DNA of 64,000 nucleotides from Dicyema japonicum (lineage: Eukaryota > Dicyemida > Rhombozoa > Dicyemidae). The notes beneath the pieces were generated by a model that was given only the letters and a program-made list of their open reading frames with translations, had not been told where the DNA came from and did no database searches. Shown here in pieces: positions 22,544-34,294 of this stretch (the first letter of the stretch is position 1; each line of letters starts with the position of its first letter). The DNA is taken from the NCBI GenBank assembly GCA_011109175.1, contig RDEW01000026.1, positions 327,695-391,694 of the forward strand. The letters run 5' to 3'. Made by a program: the position numbers and the translations under genes.

Positions 22544-23370
22544 ATGAAATGCTGCTTCTCTGCAGAAACAATTCTTTTGTTTCTAAATCAAGTAAAAATT
22601 TTAATAAATTCATTATATAAGGGTTTTAACAACACTAATGAAGATTATGTTTTAACAATTATTCAACAAACAACTGAAAAATCAAATTATCCAATGAAAA
22701 TAGAATTACTAGAAAATCTAACAAAGGGAATAAACAAAACTGATTTCAAGAATAAATTTTCTGCTATGATTGGTTTAATTTTAAAATTATATCAAGAAAC
22801 TATACGAGGAGTTACACCAACACCTTCACCAACAACTAAAATAACGCCTACAACAACGCTACATCAACACCTACACCAACAACTACACCAACACCAACAC
22901 CTTCACCAACAACTACACCAACATCAACACCAACACCTTCATTAACATCAATACCAACACCTTCACCAACAACTACACCAACATCAACACCAACATCTAC
23001 ACCAACAACTACACCAACACCTTCACCAACACTACACCAAAAAGTGAATTAAATGAGGACTATTTTGAAGTTAGTATTTTAATAATTTTAAGATTATTAG
23101 ACAACTCAATAATGAGTCATTATCTTCAAAAATTAATAAGAAAATTATCAATTATCGAAAAGATGAAACCAACAAAAACATTCAAGAAACTCTCGGGATA
23201 TTACTTGGATCGATCAAATGGATTTAAAATCAGGATCCACTATTTCCTCCGATTCAATTGCAGTTAATATACATCATAATGAAACAAAGGGAAACGGTAT
23301 GTCAGGATAAATTATCTTTAGCTCGTATTTTAGTTATCAAAAATAATGAAACAATAATCGATGGTACAAA
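22544..23370 (+). pseudogene. Adhesion GPCR copy 2, truncated before the GPS
   Basis: The first 90 codons (MKCCFSAETILLFLNQVKIL onward) are almost identical to copy 1, followed by the Thr/Pro repeat with its own frame slip, and the GAIN segment with several one-base changes. Near 23348 it reads VIKNNETIIDG in frame, where copy 1 has lost a base. Homology ends at about 23370, so the GPS and all seven membrane segments are missing. Non-functional as a receptor. Confidence 0.85.
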
Positions 23371-23374
23371 AAAT

Positions 23375-23890
23375 CCAGGTTCACTAAACTCTTCTCAAAG
23401 AATTCAGTGATCGTTTTCTATTAAGAATTGACAGCTTTAGAAAACTACGGAAACAGAAGTCATTTTTTTGGCCAAACAAGAAAAAAATGCGGATTCTTAG
23501 ATGAATACTAACCCAAAAAATTACTTCGTTGAAATTAAAAAGACGAAATCGTTGAAATTAAAAGACGAAATAATAATTTTATATATTTACAGTGACAATA
23601 TGAAAATCAAGATTATATTTGTCACCTAATTAGTTAGTTTTGACCTATCTTTCTGGTGGTCTTGGAGATAAATAAATAGATTATTTTTTGTGTTTGTTGT
23701 GATTCAAAACATAAGTTATGATTAGCAGACATTCTATTTTATTGGGGAAAAAAAGGATGAAGCGAGAAAACTGGTAGAGTCCTTTAAACATTTACTAGAG
23801 ACTATCAACAATAATTGTGAGAAATTAAGACGTTAAGACGCCTTTGTGAAACAGATTCTTAGCTATAATTCGGGCATATAGAAAATCTCA
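23375..23890. other. Unique spacer, no gene seen
   Basis: AT-rich sequence absent from the other copies. It replaces the 3' half of the GPCR and runs into the third copy of the MMACHC flank. A short internal repeat (cgttgaaattaaaagacgaaat, two copies at 23528-23570) is present. Confidence 0.4.
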
Positions 23891-23894
23891 AAGC

Positions 23895-25180
23895 TAGAAG
23901 TGAAAGAACTTGACTATTATGTTTCTCATAGAAATGAATATAGCTAATGTGGATAAAGAATGAATCAAAAATGCTCCTCATTACCCATACGTGTGTTAGT
24001 CAGAGGAACGTTGAAATCTGTCTGGTCATATTCTTAAAAGGGACTCAAGCATGCTATTTGATATAAATTTAGAGACTTTAAACATGACGTAGTCCATAGT
24101 CTTTTCTAAAACTATGATGAAATATGAGTTCCGAGAATGAAGTGGGAATGCGTCAATATAAAATAATTCTCGATTGGACACTCAAAATAGATGTTTATTT
24201 AAATTAAATTATTCCAAAGACCATGGGTAACTAAATTAACTACTCCTTGATCCTGATTCGTTCCAGCGTTCTAGAACTTGTCTCCAGGTAACAACATTGT
24301 CCTTCGGAAAAAAATCGTTGGCTTCTCTTGATTCTGGCCAGACATTGGGTATAATCTGTGATTTATCACGAGTGTTAGAATAACTGGCCCTGAATACACC
24401 AAACCCGCGCGAGAGAACCGTGCTGGTCTCAGTAGATGTTGAGAAGGCTTTTTTCTCAGTATCCCGGAAGATTCTTATGACATCGATCGACTCTAAATTC
24501 AACTCATGGTTGGCTAATTTCATCAACAGTCGAATGGGCTAAGTGGTAGCAGACAACCAAAAATGAAAACCACGATACCTTCCAATTGGAGTTCCACAAA
24601 AATTATCCGTTGTCACCAATGATATTAAACATGTTTCTCTGTGACCTCTTATCCCCAACCACAAAAAACTCAATTCTTTTATTTGGATGATAGCGTGATT
24701 TCAGTAAAACATCGAAGAGTCGAGGAAGATTAAAAGTGATTCAGAGAATCAGTGCAAGATCTATTAAACCTGATGGATCTTATGTTCTTGAAGAACCGTC
24801 TAAATATATCACCAGGAAAGTCATATGTAATGGCGTTTACCTTATCACGAAAAGAAATACGGACAACGCCAAAAAATTGTATGATTAACTGATCCCCATT
24901 AAGAAGACCTTTCAATCTTTGGAGTCATCCTGGATCCTCTCCTCACATTCACTCATCAAGTGTACCTGGTAACCGCGAGGATCCATAAAATTGGAATTCT
25001 CAAGGCTTTTACGCACTCCCAAATATCTTCCCGCACATTGTTAGAGCTTCTATGCAAACAGTTTTTTCCCAATTTACTTGTTTTGGCGGCTTCTTTTGCT
25101 GATTGGTAGAAGCGATGGATTCGGAGCCACAGAAATTGATGAAACCGGACAGTGCATTTCCTCTGATGATTTACAATGAA
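23895..25180 (+). pseudogene. Third copy of the MMACHC flank and its LINE fragment
   Basis: 23895-24380 matches 14610-15060 and 20750-21200. 24380-25180 matches the LINE fragment of 15075-15880 (DVEKAFFSVSRKILM region, then the post-RT region). From 25180 it diverges from block Y (no AGIT tail, no GPCR) and follows block X (ccagcacctttctcttt). It shows how the X and Y blocks were originally joined. Confidence 0.7.
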
Positions 25181-25589
25181 ATACGCTCAATTAGCCAGCA
25201 CCTTTCTCTTTATCATTTTTCCTCTTCCGATTCTGTTTGGGAGGGTCAGTGATCTTTAAGATCTTTATTATTGATACAAAATAAAATAAAAAGTTCATAC
25301 AGCGGCTGCCTTGACTGACTTTATTTACCAGAAATTAATTTTTACTACAATTTATCTCTGCTATCAAGGGCGTTTATGACGAGTTGGCTGATCCGTCTCG
25401 ACTTGGTACGTTTGATTTATTTGGATGAAATTATATTTTATAAAATTATACGAATTTAAGACTTAATGTGGATGGTTTTATAGCTTTGTTTGAGACGATT
25501 AGCATTTAAAAAATACCAGAATGTTTTGGGTACCACGATTTATAAAATACACATTTCCCATTTTCAAAAACCCCGGGTACCGAGAAAAA

Positions 25590-25825
25590 AAGAAAAATAA
25601 AACTATTAGGTGTTCCCAGTCCCCGCAATATGTGTAACCGGTAAATTCATCATCGCCAGTAAATACATCGTTAATAAATTCAAGGTACCGCGTGGGCGGG
25701 TTCTGAGATAAATTGGTAGAATTTTTGATTTTTATATTAATGTTAGAATGAAATTTTGGGGATTTACTGAGCGATAAGAATCATATCTGTCATTTCTTAA
25801 ATTCTGTTGAGAAAATCTGCGCAAC
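25590..25825 (-). pseudogene. LINE 3' end (minus), single copy
   Basis: Counterpart of 6955-7352 but without the internal tandem duplication. Same 3' tail block with cccagtccccgcaatatg. Confidence 0.5.
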
Positions 25826-26247
25826 CAAAAACGGCCTATTTGATAAATTTTACTGCATTTAGAGTTTTATGTTAATTTTTCACATCTTGTAAATTTTTAA
25901 GATAATATTTTCGAAATGTTTAAGTAGTGGCATTCGCACTAAATATCTACTTAGCCTCTTTTGAATAAAAGGTTTTCCTCTTTCGTTAGCATAAACAAGG
26001 TCTGGAAATAACCCGAAGTTCTGAATAAAGGAATTGTCTGATGCAGGTAGGATCTGGTTCGAATTTCAGCCAGTCAAGAACTAAAAGAGATGAAAAACAC
26101 CAAAGCTACATGTGTATGATCATAGTTATATGTATGCTGCTATTGGATACCCTGTGATTTCAGTAGACCTTAAGATACCAAAGTAAAGAAACTGGAGTTA
26201 GTTTTAAATATATAAAAAAAAAAAAGTTGGGTGCTCTCAGTCTACAG

Positions 26248-26640
26248 CAGGGGTGTCAAGCATGCGGCCCTTGAAAGGCATAGATGCGGCCCGATTTATT
26301 ATTATTATTAATAGCAATTTCCGCGGAATCAGAAAAGTTAACTAATTTGAGATTCCACTTTTTGCCATGCATCTCTGTACACGGGCTGTGAGTCGTTTCC
26401 ATCCTCCCCTGTTGTTCGCATCCGCCCTCAGATCATCCAGATCCTCTGCTGTTTTCAGTTTTCTTCCTATGCAAGTGAGTTCTTTGTCGACCTCGATACG
26501 TTGTTTTGTTTAATACAGAAAATTATGATTCCATGGCCTGATTGGCTGGTGCCATTTCCGAAGCTCTTAGGATGTCCGAGTTGCTATTTCGCAGAAGTAA
26601 CTTTATTCCCAATCTTTGTTGTTTGAGAAATTCTATAGAG
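26248..26640 (-). pseudogene. hAT-like terminal motif and LINE C-terminal fragment, second copy
   Basis: Begins with caggggtgtcaagcatgcgg as at 7776 and contains the same minus-strand DLDDLRADANNR-type LINE tail as 7825-8165. Small indels only. Confidence 0.45.
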
Positions 26641-27119
26641 CTCGTTGTTGGTTATCCGGTTTGACTAGTTATTCCAATAGAAGTCGCAGTTGGTTTTTGT
26701 GGAAAGACTAGGGGTTTTCCGGTTTTTGGAGGTTAAGCCCCAGGTTTCCCTTTATAAAGTAGGATTGGTTTGATAAAAAAGTTGTACAATCGGCCCTATT
26801 TAATGGCTATAAAAATAACAAAAAATCATTTTGTTATTTTTTACATTTAATTAGATTTTTTTACAACTGCCTACGTCACTCCAGTTCCTTAAAAGTTTGG
26901 AAAAACAGTCGACTGTGTGTTTGTGAAAGTGGGGGATTCAGCGAGTAATAAAAACAAAAAAATGGAACTTGGCTACAGTCGCAGGATTTCTTGCCTCTAA
27001 ATATGCAATTGGCGACTGGGAAAGGATAGATATTAAGTTCCTCAAGGCCACTCAGAAAAAATATTTGTAAAATAAAATTTATTTCACAACACTACACTCT
27101 ATTATGTTCAAATGTATGG

Positions 27120-28000
27120 ATGACCCAAAAGTCGACCTATCTACTTCCTCAGAATGGTTATCCAAGTGAAATAATGGCCCACGGAGCGAACCATTGTAAT
27201 GTCTTCTGCAAGACGGGGTCAATATGCAACCATTTTAAAAAAAGCTGTTGATCATTTGGCCACTCAGTGTGGTAAAATGCTAAATAGTGAATATCTCCGA
27301 AGACATAATGAAGTGGTAAAGTGCATCCATCTTCATCTTTGTCGAATTTATGAAATCAAAAGAAGCAGGAAATTGAGAGGACATTCGGTTCAGTCAATAT
27401 TGACGAATCAAAATGTCGAAATTGGAGTTGACACGTCGATTTTGACAGAAACAAAAGTCCAATACAATAAACCTGATATTTTTGTGTATGACAAAACAAA
27501 GAAGGAAGTAACTTTAATTGAAGTGAGGACTACCTCACGAGACAGACTAAAGCAAGTTGAAGTTGAGAAACTTCACAAATATGACTTGCTAGCAAATGAA
27601 CTTTCGCTGCTCTATGAATGCCAAGTGAAGATTATTCCAGTGGTTTTGACATGGGATGGAGTTGTCTCAAGATGCTTCAAGAATATATGGATAAATTATC
27701 TATTGAAGAATCAACGAGGACTTACATCCAATCGGTTGTGCTGAAGAGAACGCTTGAAAATATGCTCATTAACATAAGCATGGAATGAAGGTATACGATG
27801 AAGAGTAAGTCTCTGCTACCTCCCAACTTGTGGAACTGGCATGCCGTGAGGACAGCCCACTGGACTCTAATGGAGATATTTTGACTGAATCTGATGTGGA
27901 GATGCGGAGTAACAGGAAGGTTATAGAACACTCTTCTTCTAAGAGAAGAAGAGAGATTACCTACAATCTGGATCAAAATCCGCTTAATTAGTTAATTTAT
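27120..28000 (+). pseudogene. R2-like LINE C-terminus: zinc cluster and REL endonuclease (copy 2)
   Basis: The best-preserved copy. One frame of 181 codons from 27199 contains VDHLATQCGKMLNSEYLRRH, then VQYNKPDIFVYDKTKKEVTL, VEVEKLHKYDLLANELSLLY and VKIIPVVLTWDGVVSRCFKN. The KPDI...D...E plus K..KY pattern is the restriction-like endonuclease core, and C...H/C followed by RRH the zinc cluster. It breaks at 27690 by one frameshift relative to the TYIQSVVLKRTLEN tail. No RT is attached upstream, but an R2-like RT fragment with compatible features lies at 32040-32520. Confidence 0.75.
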
Positions 28001-28079
28001 TGATTATTAAGTATTAAGTCCCTATAAAAACAAACTGGTATCCAATTTTTTTAACCTATTCTACAACACTAAAGAATAT

Positions 28080-28610
28080 ATTAAAAGGTTGAGAAACATA
28101 CTACGGGCCGAATAGACATATTCTACAAAAACGAAGGAACCTTTGGGGGACGCAGTAGCCAAAGGGTCAAAACTCCGGATATTTTCCAAGTTGGACCTAG
28201 TACCCACATCAATTGATCCTTACATTTGTATCCGGGTCTACACGGGACTTTGTTATCCAGGCCATTGATCCCTACAGGACCTGAGACTACTAGATGTCAT
28301 ACTGAAGTTGGGACTTACAGGGGGGTACCCACACCATTTGTTTCCTACATTCGAATTGGGATCTACACGGTACTTTGTTAACCACATCATCGTCCCTGCA
28401 GAACGGTTAGGGACCACCGTGGAATAACATACTGGGGAAAGGACCTACAAAGGGAGAACTATCTGGAGATGGGCGTGCTGGCTTTGTACCTACAACGTTC
28501 TGGAGATAAATTACTAATTGGATGGATAGCAAGGATAAATGGTACCCGGATGAACAGTCCAGGCCAACTGGCGGACTGGTTATCTATTCAATGACGTGTT
28601 GTTGTTTTAA
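28080..28610. repeat. Non-coding degenerate tandem block, second copy
   Basis: Counterpart of 9600-10130 with few substitutions. No ORF. It is conserved between blocks at about the same level as the dead LINE sequence around it. Confidence 0.5.
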
Positions 28611-28648
28611 TTCATTAATTCAATTAATTTTTAACGTGTATAGGGTAT

Positions 28649-28800
28649 GAATTGTATTTTTTGCCTCCTTATACTCCTCAACAAATTCCAATTGAAGAGT
28701 TTTTTCTGTTTGGAAAAATAACATAAAAAATTGTAGGAACTCTGAGGAATTAACAAACGCAATCCAAACACATCATGCGGAGCTATTTATTTAAAGCATT
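28649..28800 (+). pseudogene. IS630/Tc1-type transposase fragment, second copy
   Basis: Counterpart of 10191-10345: LPPYTP then a changed LN (caacaaattccaattgaaga) and IEEFF with the same T-run slip. Confidence 0.6.
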
Positions 28801-28874
28801 GGCTAATGAAAATTTTAATTTACAGTTGTTTTTTTCCAATTAATTATAAAATTGGGTTTTTTTAATCTGACCCT

Positions 28875-28955
28875 TGACAAAATTAAACATTTTTGACAAA
28901 GTTATTAAATTTTTATGACAAAGTTTTTTTTATGACAAAATTATTAAATAAATAG
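28875..28955. repeat. Minisatellite, contracted copy
   Basis: About three imperfect units of ttgacaaagttattaaattt, against five in the copy at 10405-10517. Confidence 0.7.
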
Positions 28956-29384
28956 GAAAACCCTTTATTAGTGTGTAGTGCAATAAGAAACTCAACCAAC
29001 GTGTTTGGCACGTGTCGCAAGCGTAATTAATAAATATTAACAAGACTATGGGATATAGGGATTTTTGGTTAGAAAATAGGATTTGATTAATTTATTCAAT
29101 TTAAGTTATTTATTCAATTTTATTACGTATTTTGAATAATACATTAATTATATTCCTTGTTGCTTTTAAATTTTAAAAATAAATTTACAAAACCAGTTAG
29201 AATAACAACAATTTATAATAGAAATGGTTAAATGATTATGATCATTTTTCAAAGCCAATTAAGTGCTCCAATTAGCTAAATTCTGTACTCACATAATTAG
29301 GACAATTTTAATGACAACTAAAATTTCTAAAAATGCCACTTATGGCATTATTATTATTTTAAAACCCCAAGGCCACCAAGAAAG

Positions 29385-31573
29385 AATTAACTCGATATTT
29401 AAGTGATCCCAGCATCCAGCATCTCTCGAAATCTCTTCGAATGCTCCACTGGTGAACACCAGCGTTTTCTGAAGTGTCCTGAAGTATTTCTTTTATTTCT
29501 GCAGAGGAATTCTATCAGAATGCACTTTTTTTAATGCCGATCTAAATTCCTTTGCCTCTTTCTGAATTTGGCTTCCTAGCTCATCGCACATTTGTAGGAA
29601 GCCCTGGTCATATCTCATCGTCGCCTCCTCTTAAAAAAGACTGGGGTTGGATGTGGAGTCTGATTGCATATGCCTCATGATCTTACGTCTGAGAGAGTTC
29701 ATATGCTCCATCCTCGTAGAAGGAATATCGATTCTCCAGCTAGAACAAGCATATTCAAAAATTTTCCAGCCATAGCACGATGCTCGTATGTAAATTTGAG
29801 TTAAGATCTTCTTGATATGGAGTGTCCTCAAAACCGAGTCAAAGGCTTTCTGTATATCTACAGATTCAGAGCCGTACGTATGTGCGTCTTCATGTTGAAG
29901 CCGTCTGTGATGAACTGGGAGACAGATCCCTGAATGCGTCGTTTTAGAACGGCCTGATCTGAAGCCATGTTGAAAATCAGAAATTTGTAGAACTGGGGAG
30001 ATAGTAGTACAAGCTTCTCCAACACTTTTGGCAAGGCACAAGTTATAGAGACAGGACTTTTGGTAAGAAGATGGATTGTCTTTTATTTCCAGTCTTAAGG
30101 TAATCAATGAGTTATTCCATTTTTAGAATTTATAGAATCGTTGTATAGTCTTTGATGACACAATTTGAGCTGAGTCCTAGGTGTTTGAGGTGGATAGCAC
30201 AGACATCGTCGGGACCACAGGCTCGGGTTGGTCGTAGAAATTTAATAGTCTTTTCCACGTCGTAGGTAGTGCAGAACATAGTATATTTCGTCTGTTGTGG
30301 ACCACATCGTTTGACATGTAAAAAGAGAGAGGAATCCTTGTGACTGATCGACACACAGTATTTCATGAAGATATTAGCGAGTTTCCGTGCATATCCCGGA
30401 GCAAGGGCAACAGTTTCCACTCTGCCGTCATCTTCCTTTGTGACGCTGTTGATACTCTTTAGAGTCTTCCAGAAGGTTCCACACGAATTCTTGTGGCATA
30501 GTCAACCAACAAGCTGACTCCACAAAATTCTGCGATTTAGAAAGCGTATGAACGGTATAGAGCCGTCGATTTTCTTCAAAGCATCCCGTTTCTTGATAAG
30601 TTCCAGGATACCCGAAGATAGTTTCGGATTGAATTTTCTGTAAGAGGATATTGGGATTAACATTCTGTCCGCTTTTCGAATAACTGAAGTTAACATAATG
30701 ACTGTCTTGTCAACAGGGACATCTTCCACAGCGAGGCCCGATAGAAAATTATCCACATACGTGCTGAATCCAAACTAATTTGCCTTCGAATAGTTTTTGA
30801 ACTTTGTAGAACATAGTGGCAGACAGATATATCTTTTCAGTTTCAACACAATTGGGTTATGATCGCTTGTAAAACCATAACGAACATCCCATGACAGATG
30901 TCCAATAAGGGAGGGAGTGCATAATGATAAGTCCTGGGAAGTTGGGGTATCCCTCTTCGGATTGGGGTCCTCGTATGGGAATCCGGATTATTGAGAATAG
31001 TTAATTCGTCAAGTATAGATAGGATGTACTCTCCGCGATTGATGGCTAATTGTGTCCGGAGCCAGAGTGGATGTTTGGCATTTAAGTCTCCGCATAGTAG
31101 CAGATCCTTTAGTCCACACAATCTCAATAGGTTGGGGATATAGGAAGTATTACATGACCCCTGAGGCGGGATATAGACATTGCACAGTTATAAACATCTC
31201 GTCGGAGAACAGGAAAGTTCAATTGAAATCTGTTCCATAATAAAATCCCCTTCGCAGAAAGAAGATACAAAAGGGGTGACATCCGTAATTTTTAAGTTCC
31301 ATCCTTAACGATAGTCAATAATAATCGTCCGAGACTTTTTGTTCGGTCCTTGCGAAGTACATGATATCCAGGAAAACAAAGTGTTGGGGATTTTCTAGAG
31401 AGCTTCGATTCTTGAATGAGGGCAATGTCCACTTTCAAGTGGGATAAGAGGGATCGTAGTTCCAACACTTTATTGCGATTCCATTTACATTTAATTGTAG
31501 AATAATCACTGTAGATTTGGACTACATCAACAGACAGAAGTAGTACAGAGAAAACGGGGAATTGGTAGGCCAC
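29385..31573 (-). pseudogene. Non-LTR retrotransposon, endonuclease-RT, minus strand (copy 2, with 5' end)
   Basis: From 31573 downward: the N-terminus of an APE-type endonuclease (KCKWNRNKVLELRSLLSHLK, VDIALIQESKLSRKSPTLCF), the LCGDLNAKHPLW box at 31100, NRGEYILSILDELTILNNPD, then MDNFLSGLAVEDVPVDKTVI, KFNPKLSSGILELIKKRDAL, the RT start (TRACGPDDVCAIHLKHLG, FQHGFRSGRSKTT, DIQKAFDSVLR), and a jump to the C-terminus (MEHMNSLRRKIMRHMQSD, EEATMRYDQGFLQMCDELG). RT boxes with QGS and YADD are deleted here but survive in copy 1. Several frameshifts. The last part is the same tail as the plus-strand element at 57000-57640. Confidence 0.8.
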
Positions 31574-31599
31574 CCTTCTGAAGATCGTAAGGAAAATCG

Positions 31600-32035
31600 A
31601 ACGTTAAACCGAACTTGATTGAGCGGCACCACAACAACAGGTGAACCACGCTAAAAAAGATATGGCATCTAAAAATGAATAATATAAATATCGGAAAATT
31701 TATAATTTTTTAAATAATTTTTTTAAATAACTCTCACTTGTGAGCCATCGTAATCGATATACCAAACAAAACATAAATCCAATCCGTTGTACTCAAAAAG
31801 ACGTTGAGAGCACGAGGAGCGAAAGAATTCTCAATTTTTGTTCAGCGAAAGTTAGTGTCTTTTATTTTGAGAGAATATTTGGAAAGAACAGGCTTCCAAT
31901 GAGAACAAATTTTGGATGACAAAACTAGTGACTGGAATACAAGGCACATTGCAGACTATAGCAAAGAAAGCATTCTGGAAATACTTAAACATTTCCCCAA
32001 CTAGAGAGCTAGCGGATGTGATGGGACCACCTTTG
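31600..32035. other. No gene seen
   Basis: Spacer outside the duplicated blocks. 31680-31740 is a very AT-rich run. The rest is decayed sequence leading into the next LINE. Confidence 0.35.
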
Positions 32036-32039
32036 TGAA

Positions 32040-32520
32040 GAGGTCTCAAAGTTAATACACGGAAAGTATACTCCAGATGAGTTGCTCCAAACTGGAATCA
32101 CCAATCTTATTTCCAAGAAAGACGTGTGTCATACCCCAAAGGACTTAAGACAAATTACGTGAATGCCCAATTTTTTCAAGTTGGTGACGAAATTTGAACT
32201 GAAAATGATCAGACTATATTGTGGCATACCAGCAGTGACAATCTATTGGGGACACGAAAGATGTGCCAAGAGGCTTAGGAGTGGGCACTATCAAACCAAA
32301 GCAGAACGTTATAAGGCCTTCGATTCAGTTTATCATGACTTTTTGCATCGGTTACTCGATAACTATGCACTCCCTTACTGGATTGTGACCTTTGTAAAGA
32401 ACTTGGTCACGAAGTGAAAAATTAAATTGAACTTCAACTGGAAACAATTTGGGGAATTCTGAATGAGGAGGGGGATTCTACAGGGTGACTGTCACCGCAG
32501 ATATTTGTCTTCATAATGGA
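32040..32520 (+). pseudogene. R2/REL-type LINE reverse transcriptase fragment
   Basis: Forward frames: LIHGKYTPDELLQTGITNLI, a PKDLRQIT box (for the RPIT motif), MPNFFKLVTKFELKMI (for LYKLLT), YKAFDSVYHDFLHRLLDNYA and LPYWIVTFVKNLVTK, then MRRGILQGD. The KAFDS..H..L...L and RRGI.QGD boxes are RT motifs of the R2-like LINE group. Short, interrupted by stops, and missing YADD and everything downstream. It could be the RT of the same family as the REL tails at 8640 and 27120. Confidence 0.65.
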
Positions 32521-32694
32521 CTCACTGAGTAGGGTTTTACTACGCGGCATGGAAATCATCACTAAAGAAGGGGTGAAACAAACTATTATGGAGTGCTGAG
32601 ATAAAGCTCCTGAAATGGACGGGATACGCCTAAAGCTATTCAAGGATGGTCCTAATTGCCTTTGAGGTCCTCCGTTACCTAGGAACAATGGGGC

Positions 32695-33640
32695 TTTCGT
32701 CTAGGGATCACGTGGAGATTGTTTTTGTATCTTGAACTCTGAGACTGAGAAGGCCGGGAACTTCAAATATCAGCTGAGTGTCATGTGCCTGGATATATCG
32801 AAGGCTTTCGATAGTGTCTGGAATGACGCACTTTTTGTCAGTCACAGCTGAAATCCCAAAACCTTTACTCGATTGGTTAAGGAATCTTCAGACAGGGAGA
32901 AGTTCATTTGTGAGATGTGGAGAATTTACTTCTGAAGAGATTGAGGAGGGGAGTACCACAAGGCTTGAGTCCTCTGCTCTTTAATATATTTATAAGAGAT
33001 TTTTCGGCTCCCAGGAATCTTAGTTCTAACGTAATTATTTATGCAGACGACGTACTGATATCAGACATCTTGAAAAGTCTCTATTGGTGAAGATTTCGTG
33101 GATTTTTGGAAGAAATTCTTTGGTGGTGTAAATCCCCGGCTTAAGTCTCTCAATGGAAAAGTGAAAAGCCGTGAGAATTTCAGACTATAGAAAGTTTTTT
33201 TAACAGGAGTGCACATTGAGTGGCATCAGCAATGTTGATTATTTGCGTCATGTAGAGGAGATTATGTTGAAGGACCCAAAGTGAAGAAAAAGGCTTACCA
33301 AGCACTTCTGTGTCTGCGAAAACTAGATTTGAAGAAAGAGGCGTTTATCTTTATTTTTGAAATAATTATTCTGCCCTCTCTTATCGGTTGTGAAGGATGG
33401 TATTTTTCACCAAGAGGAGAAAGAATAATCAACCTTTTGGACGAAACGAGGATGATGGCAATCAAGCTATTCCTTCGCAAAAAAAGTGAAGAAGCACTAG
33501 AAAAAGAGGAAAACCTTATCAAATCAGTAAGGGGTGTGGTAGTGGAACGGATTGAGGGTTTTTCTGAGGAGCAAAGTGGTCCTTGTGCACCATTGGATTC
33601 ACCTGAAACCAGCGAATAAAGAAAGACTTTATATGCCACC
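32695..33640 (+). pseudogene. Jockey/CR1-like LINE reverse transcriptase fragment
   Basis: Forward frames: VMCLDISKAFDSVWNDALF, PKPLLDWLRNLQTGRSSFVR, LFNIFIRDF-like block at 32985, IIYADDVLIS at 33030, and a C-terminal 112-codon frame (KKKAYQALLCLRKLDLKKEA, IILPSLIGCEGWYFSPRGER). The DISKAFDSVW and YADD boxes are catalytic RT motifs with both Asp residues of YADD kept. Broken by several frameshifts. Confidence 0.7.
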
Positions 33641-33644
33641 AAAT

Positions 33645-34290
33645 TGGAAGGGGGTTGGAATCTATTACACAAAAAAGTAACGGATGCTACTCCAATTCCT
33701 ACGAGACCTTGAAAAGAAAACTGCGGGTCATCAAATCATGAAAACACACACGGTCATTATCGCAGAATTTCTATGCCGAGAATATAAAGCTCAAAGGCCT
33801 GACATTCTCAGCCTCGTCCTAAAGAACATGAACTGGCTAATTTAAGAAATTCAGAAAAAGCAACTACAAGAGTCGTGTTCCACTGTCTAAGTGATTTAAA
33901 CATCGAAATAGCCGAATCTTCCCTTTTCGTTGTCGCATGGGAACAACTCTCCCAGATGTGAAGGGATGCTTTGTTTATCATTTAGAGTCGATTAGAGTCG
34001 TCCACCATAATCTGAGGGCTAATCTGCTGAAGAGTCAATTTATGCTCTCTCTTTCATATTCCTGCGAGATCCCTGAGTCTATCATGCTGGAGCCATTCCA
34101 ATTGTTTAAAAAATCTACTAAAAGAATCCATCTGTCGACTACATCCTTTATTTTGGATCTTCGGCCAAACGATACCTTAACTTTGCGTTGGTTAGTGCTT
34201 AAGAAAGTCTTAGCTTGTGCTGAATCTAACAGAAAACACTTTCCTTACCTACACAGCATCTCAGTGACAATCTAGCATCTCACCGTCTTT
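33645..34290 (+). other. Uncharacterised stretch with a 112-codon open frame (33937-34275)
   Basis: The frame starts MGTTLPDVKGCFVYHLESIR and ends ISVTI. No domain, signal peptide or membrane helix was recognised, and no introns are evident. The sequence directly follows LINE coding debris (CREYKAQRPDILSLVLKNMN at 33770) and may be its continuation. Weak support as a gene. Confidence 0.2.
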
Positions 34291-34294
34291 TATC

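Larger units (their letters stand above)
19521..23370. repeat. Segmental duplication block Y' (copy 2)
   Basis: Counterpart of 13357-17219. The homology starts inside MMACHC exon 1 and stops abruptly at about 23370, within the GAIN region of the GPCR copy. Confidence 0.85.
24596..31200. repeat. Segmental duplication block X' (copy 2)
   Basis: Counterpart of 5978-13356. Unlike copy 1 it continues past the break point into the 5' end of the minus-strand LINE (to 31573) and lacks the RT segment corresponding to 11326-11880. Confidence 0.85.

Noticed and set aside
24236-24915. Minus-strand frames of 96 and 61 codons
   Set aside because: Antisense to the MMACHC flank and LINE RT fragment, which read in the sense direction with recognisable RT motifs.
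33295-33672. 125-codon minus-strand frame
   Set aside because: Antisense to the LINE C-terminal frame containing IGCEGWYFSPRGER; the sense strand has the homology.
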